From: Victivallales bacterium
Lineage (GTDB): Bacteria > Verrucomicrobiota > Lentisphaeria > Oligosphaerales > Oligosphaeraceae
Reading direction: 5' to 3'
Assembly (NCBI GenBank): GCA_017615955.1
Contig: JAFZZD010000182.1
Location: forward strand, 1 to 7,591
Length of the DNA stretch: 7,591 nucleotides
The translations under genes were made by a program, and so were the position numbers. The notes beneath the pieces were generated by a model. That model saw only the letters and a list, made by a program, of their open reading frames with translations, was not told where the DNA came from and made no database searches. Positions within the stretch are counted from its first letter, which is position 1; each line of letters opens with the position of its first letter. Shown piece after piece: positions 1-5,519 of the stretch.

Positions 1-81
1 ATTGGCCGCGAATCAGGATGCGTGACTTCCAATTGCTAATAAAGACCATAAGGAAATCCTGCGTCCTGATGCGCGGCCAAT
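1..81. repeat. Long imperfect inverted repeat (hairpin or small MITE/REP-like element)
   Basis: Bases 1-21 match the reverse complement of 61-81 at 19 of 21 positions, with mismatches at 11 and 19. The pairing continues more weakly to about 30/52, where TTCC (27-30) pairs with GGAA (52-55). The arms enclose an AT-richer centre of about 20 bases. The outer motif is ATTGGCCGCG. The repeat begins exactly at the window edge, so it may extend further left. It lies downstream of rfbB, where the transcript could fold into a stem-loop, but no T-tract follows within the window, so I do not call it a terminator. It could be a dispersed intergenic repeat of the REP or MITE kind; a single copy cannot show that. 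Confidence 0.7.
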
Positions 82-90
82 GGCCGCGCA
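70..90. repeat. Near-perfect palindrome, 10-bp arms around one base
   Basis: Bases 70-79 (TGCGCGGCCA) are the exact reverse complement of 81-90 (TGGCCGCGCA), with one central A at 80. It overlaps the right arm of the longer inverted repeat, so the ATTGGCCGCG-type motif occurs three times (1-10, 72-81 inverted, 79-88 with one change). Neither side has a T-run placed as in an intrinsic terminator. It could be a REP-type unit, a protein-binding site or part of a mobile-repeat end. Confidence 0.75.
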
Positions 91-108
91 CATACATACC
101 TAAAAAAT

Positions 109-148
109 CTCTGCGCCTCTGCGTCTCTGCGTCTCTGCGCCTCTGCGT
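109..148. repeat. Five tandem copies of an 8-bp unit, CTCTGCGY
   Basis: Five contiguous 8-base units fill this stretch. They differ only at the last base, in the order C, T, T, C, T. The array follows a run of A (102-107) and is followed by TA and a G-run. A degenerate sixth copy, CTCCGCGT, appears near 160. I recall similar CTCTGCGTCTCTGCG-type arrays as dispersed intergenic repeats in several bacterial phyla, where they create spurious reading frames rich in Leu-Cys-Ala-Ser; the open frame at 18-737 on the plus strand is one such artefact. The function is unknown. Confidence 0.9.
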
Positions 149-170
149 TAGGGGGCGCCTCCGCGTTGTA

Positions 171-1226
171 TTATTTGTTGGTGCCCAGGCGCTGGCCAGA
201 GTAGCGCTGTTCGCGGAGTGGCTTCCACCACCACTCGTTGTCAAGGTACCACTGCACAGTGAGGCGCATTCCCTGCTGGAATGTCTGGGACGGCTTCCAT
301 CCCAGTTCGGTTGCAATCCTGTCCGCGTCTATGGCATAGCGCAGATCGTGTCCTGGACGGTCCTTGACGAAGCGTATCTGCTCCTCGTACTTATGTCCGT
401 CCTGCCTGGGGCGGATTTCATCAAGTATTCCGCAGATGGTCCTGACCACCTGTATATTGCTCCTTTCGGAATGGCCGCCGATATTGTATGTACGGCCAGG
501 CTGCCCTTTGTCCCCCACCAGGCAAAGCGCGGTGACGTGGTCTTCCACGAAAAGCCAGTCCCTCACATTTGCGCCAGTGCCATACACGGGCAGTTCCTTG
601 CCCTCCAGAGCATTCAATGTCACCAGCGGGATAAGTTTTTCAGGGAACTGGTATGGGCCGTAGTTGTTGGAGCAGTTTGTAATCAGCACTGGCAGGCCGA
701 AGGTGTCATGCCATGCACGCACGAAATGGTCGCTTGACGCCTTGCTGGCGGAATATGGCGAATGAGGTGAATACGGCGTATCCTCGCGGAAGTAGCCTGT
801 CTCGCCAAGGGTGCCATACACTTCGTCCGTGGAAATATGCTGGAAACGGAAGGTTTCCTTTTGATCTTCAGGCAGATTGCGCCAGTATTCAAGCGCGGCC
901 TGCAGGAGAGTTGCGGTGCCGACCACGTTCGTGTTCACGAAATCCAGCGGCGCGTCTATGGAGCGGTCCACGTGGCTTTCCGCCGCCAGGTGCATGATGC
1001 GGTCTGGCCTTGTTTCCTGGAAAAGCCTGGTGACAAGTTCCCTGTCGCAGATGTCCCCTTGCACAAAACGGCATCTAGGCGAGGAGGACACCTCCTTGAT
1101 TGAAGTCAGAGTGCCGGCGTATGTCAATTTGTCCAGTACAATGACATTGGCATCGCTTTCCTTGACCAGCCTGCGTACCAAAGCCGAGCCGATGAAGCCC
1201 GCGCCACCCGTTACAATGATGTTCAT
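171..1226 (-). CDS. rfbB: dTDP-glucose 4,6-dehydratase (RfbB/RmlB)
   Basis: This 351-residue protein converts dTDP-glucose to dTDP-4-keto-6-deoxyglucose in the cytoplasm, using bound NAD+. That is the second step towards dTDP-rhamnose and other deoxysugars. It is an extended short-chain dehydrogenase/reductase of the family's usual length. The NAD-binding TGGAGFIGS lies at residues 6-14, and D32-K33-L34-T35-Y36-A37-G38 is typical of RmlB. The catalytic T133-D134-E135 triad sits in STDEVYG, and the Y158-x3-K162 pair in [21 protein letters not shown] (187-200) and [11 protein letters not shown] (290-300) are further RmlB signatures, so the substrate assignment is firm within the family. The start is supported by a strong Shine-Dalgarno five bases upstream that overlaps the phosphatase stop codon. 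It is the last gene of the block; rfbA, rfbC and rfbD are not in the window. Confidence 0.97.
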   Translation of the reverse strand: MNIIVTGGAGFIGSALVRRLVKESDANVIVLDKLTYAGTLTSIKEVSSSPRCRFVQGDICDRELVTRLFQETRPDRIMHLAAESHVDRSIDAPLDFVNTNVVGTATLLQAALEYWRNLPEDQKETFRFQHISTDEVYGTLGETGYFREDTPYSPHSPYSASKASSDHFVRAWHDTFGLPVLITNCSNNYGPYQFPEKLIPLVTLNALEGKELPVYGTGANVRDWLFVEDHVTALCLVGDKGQPGRTYNIGGHSERSNIQVVRTICGILDEIRPRQDGHKYEEQIRFVKDRPGHDLRYAIDADRIATELGWKPSQTFQQGMRLTVQWYLDNEWWWKPLREQRYSGQRLGTNK

Positions 1227-1231
1227 AATTG

Positions 1232-1238
1232 CTCCTTA
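1232..1238 (-). promoter_or_regulatory. Shine-Dalgarno of rfbB overlapping the upstream stop codon
   Basis: On the minus strand the sequence reads TAAGGAG, then five bases, then the ATG of rfbB. The TAA is the stop codon of the phosphatase gene, so terminating ribosomes are delivered onto the rfbB start site. This fixes the rfbB start and suggests translational coupling. It is the only strong Shine-Dalgarno among the three internal starts of the block. Confidence 0.85.
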
Positions 1239-1967
1239 GGAGTTAATCCCCAGCAATTTTGCTGGATTTTCGGTTGTGATCTTATTCCATATATCCTCGC
1301 CAAGACTTGAAACCACCCGCTTGCGGGCGCACAGCATATCCGTGGTTCTGTATTTCGCCTCGTGAGCGTCAGACCCCAGGAGCACCCTGTCAGGTTCAGT
1401 CTTGATTATGTCTATGATCGTCTTCGCCACGCCAGAAAAAAGGAGGCCGCCCACAAGATTCACCGCATTGAATTGCAGGTATATGCCACGCTCCAGAAGG
1501 CGCTTGAACATGTCGGCGTGCTTCTTGAAGCCATCGTAGCGTGAGGGATGGGCCAATACCAATGGCATTCCCGCCAGCTGCGCATTGAAAAGCAGATTCT
1601 CCGCAAATGAGACATCCACGGACATGGGCAGTTCAACCAGGATGGGCCTGTTCTCGTATGGCGGCAGACCGCAACGTGCGTTCAACGGCACACGATTCAA
1701 GTCAGCGGAGTGGCCGTCCGCATAATATTCCAGACCAGGCAGCAGCTTTATCGGTATGTTCTCCTCCTCAAGACGCCTTGACAATGCCTCCAGCGCCTCG
1801 TCACGCTTATGCAGTATCTCCGCCATGTCACTGGAGCTGCCATGAGGCGTAGCCACGATATGGGTGACTCCAGAGGCCAGCGATATTCGCGCCATCTGGA
1901 GGGAGGTCTCCACATCAGGGGAGCCATCGTCAATCCCAGGCAAAATATGGCAATGAAAATCTATCAT
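1236..1967 (-). CDS. cpsB: PHP-type protein-tyrosine phosphatase (CpsB/CapC/YwqE family)
   Basis: This 243-residue protein is a metal-dependent phosphatase of the PHP superfamily. Family members such as pneumococcal CpsB and Bacillus YwqE remove phosphate from tyrosine-rich tails of the kinases that control polysaccharide synthesis. Likely metal ligands are visible in family order: H5 and H7 (DFHCH), D14/E20 (IDDGSPDVE), H42 (ATPH), E80 (LPGLEYY), H140 (LAHPSRYD), and D200/H202 (GSDAHE). Length and motif spacing are normal and no ligand is missing, so it should be active. There is no signal peptide or membrane segment, hence cytoplasmic. The start is fixed by the metal-binding HCH close to the N-terminus, although the leader is AT-rich and lacks a recognisable Shine-Dalgarno. 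It begins 18 bases after the ligase/polymerase stop. The probable substrate is the kinase encoded two genes upstream. The symbol denotes family likeness; a role on another phosphoprotein is possible. Confidence 0.92.
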   Translation of the reverse strand: MIDFHCHILPGIDDGSPDVETSLQMARISLASGVTHIVATPHGSSSDMAEILHKRDEALEALSRRLEEENIPIKLLPGLEYYADGHSADLNRVPLNARCGLPPYENRPILVELPMSVDVSFAENLLFNAQLAGMPLVLAHPSRYDGFKKHADMFKRLLERGIYLQFNAVNLVGGLLFSGVAKTIIDIIKTEPDRVLLGSDAHEAKYRTTDMLCARKRVVSSLGEDIWNKITTENPAKLLGINS

Positions 1968-1985
1968 TTTTACATTATATAAGTA

Positions 1986-4900
1986 TTATTTTACCTTCCA
2001 TAAATGCTCAACAATACTAGGCACTGGTTGCAGTTTATGCTTCAGCACACTGACTGAAACAGAAACTGACACGTTACCCTGCTCCAAAGGGCGCTTTGCT
2101 CTCTTCAATGCCAGCAGATGGGGCTGTCCTTCAAAGGAGCTTGAATGTACCTCCCCCACTCTCCATGAGACCATTGGATATGTGGTTCCGCTCCAGTCGA
2201 AATCATTTCTAAAGCAAGTCCCCTTTTTGTCATAGAACTGCATGCTGAAATGGTATTCGGACTTGATGTCGCCAGTGCAAAGCGCAAGCATATCAAGCTT
2301 TAACTTGGAGTGCAATGCCTCCACACATTCCGTATTGGACTTGATTCCCAGGAAAGTCAGGTTTGGAGAAACGATGGAGAGCGGCCGCTTGCACTTGTCT
2401 GCGAAGCGTAGGATTTCCAGCTGTGCATCTGTAAATCCATCAGCGGCGAGTCTCTTCAGCCTTTTTAGCACGTACAGGTTGCATGGGCTGATTTTCAAGG
2501 TTCGCCTGTATGCGTCGATGGCCCTGTCGTCAAGGCCGAGGCATTCCCAGCCTCTGGCGATGAAGAATGGGATCAGATGGAACTGGAGCCAGGAATTGGC
2601 TTGATAGCGTTTTTCCAGGTTCTCGAGCTTCTCTATTGCCTGCCGCACATCATAGATTGTCTTCTCCCCGTTTTCCGCCAGCATAATCTGAATTGCCGCG
2701 CCAAGAAAAGTATGGCGTATTGCCTCCATGTCACGCGGCGGATTCTTATCGTATGGGACAAGCATATCCCATGCCTGCAAAAGCAGTTTCGCCGCAGGAG
2801 GCTTTTCCCCGTATGAAAGCGTCAGCAGCAAATGCAGGCAATCCGTATTTCTTCCCAGGAACTGATACTGCTGGGCAAGCAGCATGATGTATTCAGGCAA
2901 AGCTGGATTCATGTTTTCCAGAGCCACCAGTTTCGACACGGCCTCCTGGTTGCCTGATTTTTCAGCCAGCTGGCGGGCCTCCGCCAGTAGTCGCATTTTC
3001 TTTGCATGGCAGATATTGTTCAGCAGCTCGCAGTCATGCCTCCAGCGCTCTTCATCTCCCCTCAGGCGGTATATGCCGCAACGCCAATCCAGCAACTTGT
3101 ATTCTTCTTCTGAAGACAGTTCAGCGCCTGTCGCCTTGGCTTTGAGAATGTCATCGATTATCTCCAGAGATGCATCATAATCGCCTCCCATGGCAAAATA
3201 TCTGGACAATGCGATTCTAGTCTCCATGCCGCCGCTACACAATTCCTTCAGCTGCTGCTTGTCCTCCACAACCTGGGCAATATACGGAATATACTTCAGG
3301 GCATGGCTGGAATCTGTATTCATGCATAAGACAAGGAGATGCAATGCCCGCTGGCGCGATTCCGCAACTTCATCAGGATAAATGGACAATGATTTCACAT
3401 AATATTTGAAGGCCTCCATTGCGGTATTGTGCAAGGCCTTCTGCTTGAACGGGATGCACTGGTGCGCCCAAAGGAACAACTGGAGGACGGACCAGTCCGA
3501 ATCCATTCTGGCGCCGCAGGCGTTTGCACGCCGGAATATTTCGGCGCAAAGCAAGGCGAAGTTGCCATCCACGGGTGCACGTCTTCTTGCCATTGCCGCA
3601 TAATCGCAGGCCTTCCTCCAATTCTCCAGAGAGGTTTTCTGTTCCAGTCCCGCAAGATTGGCATAAAGTGTCGCCAGCTTGGATTCCGCACGATAGCACG
3701 GCAGTTCCCTATCCACGGAAGTCAATATGCCAATGCGCTGTTCGTAGTCCCTGCGTCCAGGCGTCCAGAATACGTTCTGCCTGGCGTAACGTGCCTGGTA
3801 TTCGCTGTATCGCATCGCCGCCTTGAAATTCTGAACGCAAGTGGGCACAAGGCAAAACAGCAGCAGGCCAAGGCAAAGCAGGGGCAGGCGCCATTTGAAA
3901 CGAGCTTCGCATATTGCCTGGTGCGCGGCCTCGTCGGCTGGCAGCGGTTCTATGCCATGACGGCAGGAAATCGACAACACAGCCAGCAATGCGGTGACAG
4001 CCAGGGAGTTGGACCATGCCTGCATATTGAATTCGAACAGTTCGTGCACCATGCAACCAATCAGCGCGGACAGTGCGGCCCACCCGCACCAACGATAGTT
4101 CACGTTTCCGCTGTGCCAGACCCGTTTGAATCCACTGCCGACATACCAAAGCAGAAGGCCCAGCAGAATGCAGGTGAAAGGCACACCACATTCCGCCGCG
4201 AGTTCCAGGTAGTCGTTATGCGCGTGGTCGATGAACTGCTGCGTGATACGCCCTTCCTCGTAGCGTTCAATCAAGTCACGGTACGAGCCAATTCCCGAGC
4301 CCGTCTTCCAGAAGTCGCCTATGTAATTCAAGGTTATGCGCCAGACATAGATGCGGTCGTTCATGGTCAGGTCGGAATCAAGCAGTGTCTTATAGCGCTG
4401 TGAGAGGCGCTCCATTGCAAATGGAAGTGCACAAAGCAACGCGGACACCGTCAATGCCACGAATGCCAGCAACAGCTGGCGTCCCTTGTCCCTCATGTTA
4501 TTGCGTTCCTTGACTATCCATCCAATGAAGAAAACAACAAGCGACACTCCTACCCCAATGAATGCGCCTCTGGACTGTGTCAGCACCAATGCGGAGAACT
4601 CGATGAAAATGAAAAGTGAAAGCAATGCATTGAAGAGGGGGCGTGTCTTTCTTCCATCATTCACGGCTGCTCGTCTCTCCCTAACCGTACTGCTGGTGTT
4701 GATCACAAGAAGTCCCATTGAGGAAAGTATGCCTATCATCATCAGAAAGCCGAAATGATTCCTGTTGATGAAAGTGCCCGTGAACGGGGCGATGGACGCC
4801 ATGCCGCCCTTGCCCATGAAATTCTGCATGAACGCCAATGTGGCATTTAGGAAGGCACCAAGGGAGAGCGCCCACATAAGCAACTTGATATATAACTGGT

Positions 4901-5477
4901 TGCGGAATTGGCTGCATACCAGAGTGAAGAGCAACAGGCACACGAGTATTATGCCAAGCTTCTCGATTGTGGCGTCTGGCGCCAGTGACAGGCATTTTCT
5001 CGCCACGCCCAGCCCAAGTCCATTGAAATCCGATATAAGGGACGCGGCTTTAGGCGACAAGGCCTCCACAATCACCGAGCATTGCAGCAACTGGAACAGA
5101 CCATACGCCAGCGGCAGGAGAAAAAAAGCGGCAAGGGGGCGTATGTCAAGGGAATTGCCGCCACGCCACCAGCTTGAAACAGCCCAGAATCCACAGGATG
5201 AAACCAAGATCGACAATGCAAGCCATTGCCACCACAGCCTGCCGCCATAGTAGAATATGGGGAAAATACCCAGCAGAAAAAGGACTGCAGCCAATGGCAG
5301 GAAACTCAGGTACTTGAACAGCACATGCAGGAAATACCTGAAACGCATCTGCAAATAGCCATGGTGGTGATGGTGGTGATGGTGATGTCCGTGTTCGTTG
5401 TCCGCCATATCAACTGTCGGTGCTGCCTTCCTTAAGAACAGCATGAAGAAAACGCTATGCGGCCATAAGCCAGGCAT
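1986..5477 (-). CDS. O-antigen ligase/polymerase-type (Wzy_C) membrane protein with TPR-rich C-terminal half
   Basis: This 1163-residue inner-membrane protein probably polymerises or transfers lipid-linked glycan units on the periplasmic side. About 12 hydrophobic segments span residues 46-547. Wzy/WaaL signatures are present: a G-T-F-x-N-x-N-type motif (GTFINRNHFGF, 234-244), LTQSRGAF (299-306) with R303, and a large loop with GSGIGSYRD (393-401) and HAHNDYLELAAECG (418-431). Residues 549-1025 are soluble and helical with TPR-like repeats, the clearest at about 976-1007 (ECLGLDDRAIDAYRR...). Residues 1035-1163 look beta-rich. The N-terminus carries nine consecutive histidines (31-39). The protein is two to three times the usual length of Wzy or WaaL. 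The chosen ATG is the first after an in-frame stop but has no Shine-Dalgarno. Met24 (codon at 5406-5408), just before the His run, has an AAGGAAGG 17 bases upstream and is a real alternative. Polymerase and ligase cannot be told apart from sequence; its place between the kinase and phosphatase genes favours polymerase. Confidence 0.87.
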   Translation of the reverse strand: MPGLWPHSVFFMLFLRKAAPTVDMADNEHGHHHHHHHHHGYLQMRFRYFLHVLFKYLSFLPLAAVLFLLGIFPIFYYGGRLWWQWLALSILVSSCGFWAVSSWWRGGNSLDIRPLAAFFLLPLAYGLFQLLQCSVIVEALSPKAASLISDFNGLGLGVARKCLSLAPDATIEKLGIILVCLLLFTLVCSQFRNQLYIKLLMWALSLGAFLNATLAFMQNFMGKGGMASIAPFTGTFINRNHFGFLMMIGILSSMGLLVINTSSTVRERRAAVNDGRKTRPLFNALLSLFIFIEFSALVLTQSRGAFIGVGVSLVVFFIGWIVKERNNMRDKGRQLLLAFVALTVSALLCALPFAMERLSQRYKTLLDSDLTMNDRIYVWRITLNYIGDFWKTGSGIGSYRDLIERYEEGRITQQFIDHAHNDYLELAAECGVPFTCILLGLLLWYVGSGFKRVWHSGNVNYRWCGWAALSALIGCMVHELFEFNMQAWSNSLAVTALLAVLSISCRHGIEPLPADEAAHQAICEARFKWRLPLLCLGLLLFCLVPTCVQNFKAAMRYSEYQARYARQNVFWTPGRRDYEQRIGILTSVDRELPCYRAESKLATLYANLAGLEQKTSLENWRKACDYAAMARRRAPVDGNFALLCAEIFRRANACGARMDSDWSVLQLFLWAHQCIPFKQKALHNTAMEAFKYYVKSLSIYPDEVAESRQRALHLLVLCMNTDSSHALKYIPYIAQVVEDKQQLKELCSGGMETRIALSRYFAMGGDYDASLEIIDDILKAKATGAELSSEEEYKLLDWRCGIYRLRGDEERWRHDCELLNNICHAKKMRLLAEARQLAEKSGNQEAVSKLVALENMNPALPEYIMLLAQQYQFLGRNTDCLHLLLTLSYGEKPPAAKLLLQAWDMLVPYDKNPPRDMEAIRHTFLGAAIQIMLAENGEKTIYDVRQAIEKLENLEKRYQANSWLQFHLIPFFIARGWECLGLDDRAIDAYRRTLKISPCNLYVLKRLKRLAADGFTDAQLEILRFADKCKRPLSIVSPNLTFLGIKSNTECVEALHSKLKLDMLALCTGDIKSEYHFSMQFYDKKGTCFRNDFDWSGTTYPMVSWRVGEVHSSSFEGQPHLLALKRAKRPLEQGNVSVSVSVSVLKHKLQPVPSIVEHLWKVK
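5361..5387 (-). repeat. CAT/CAC triplet tract encoding nine consecutive histidines
   Basis: Nine His codons, mixed CAT and CAC with a partial 9-base periodicity, encode residues 31-39 of the ligase/polymerase-type protein, in the context NEHG-His9-GY. The tract precedes the first membrane segment and so is probably cytoplasmic. It could bind divalent metal or simply result from triplet slippage. It lies inside the coding sequence if translation begins at either of the two likeliest Met codons (5477 or 5408). Confidence 0.9.
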
Positions 5478-5519
5478 GAACTGCCAGGAAAGGCATATCC
5501 GCGATTACAATGTCCGTTT

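Noticed and set aside
70..90. Intrinsic terminator at the palindrome
   Set aside because: No T-run follows the stem on the minus strand (the next bases read TCAGGACGCA) and none is properly placed on the plus strand.
18..737. Open frame of 239 codons on the plus strand
   Set aside because: It lies antisense to rfbB and runs through the CTCTGCGY array, giving the Leu-Cys-Ala-Ser pattern typical of repeat-derived false genes. It shows no recognisable domain.
1974..1979. Perfect TATAAT on the minus strand just before the phosphatase gene
   Set aside because: It lies only seven bases from the start codon, no -35 element sits at the right spacing, and the stretch is simply AT-rich. A promoter here would give an almost leaderless transcript; unsupported.
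3429..4403. 324-codon plus-strand frame, antisense to the ligase/polymerase
   Set aside because: It is a shadow of a convincing 1163-codon gene that includes the HAHNDYLE motif; it has no domain or start signal of its own.
5361..5387. Engineered His-tag contamination
   Set aside because: The tract is in frame inside a natural-looking gene, uses mixed codons, has nine rather than six or ten His, and has no vector or linker sequence around it.
5478..5519. Hairpin or promoter between the kinase and the ligase/polymerase
   Set aside because: Only a 4-bp stem (TGCC/GGCA) is seen and no -35/-10 pair, so this looks like a plain intra-operon gap.
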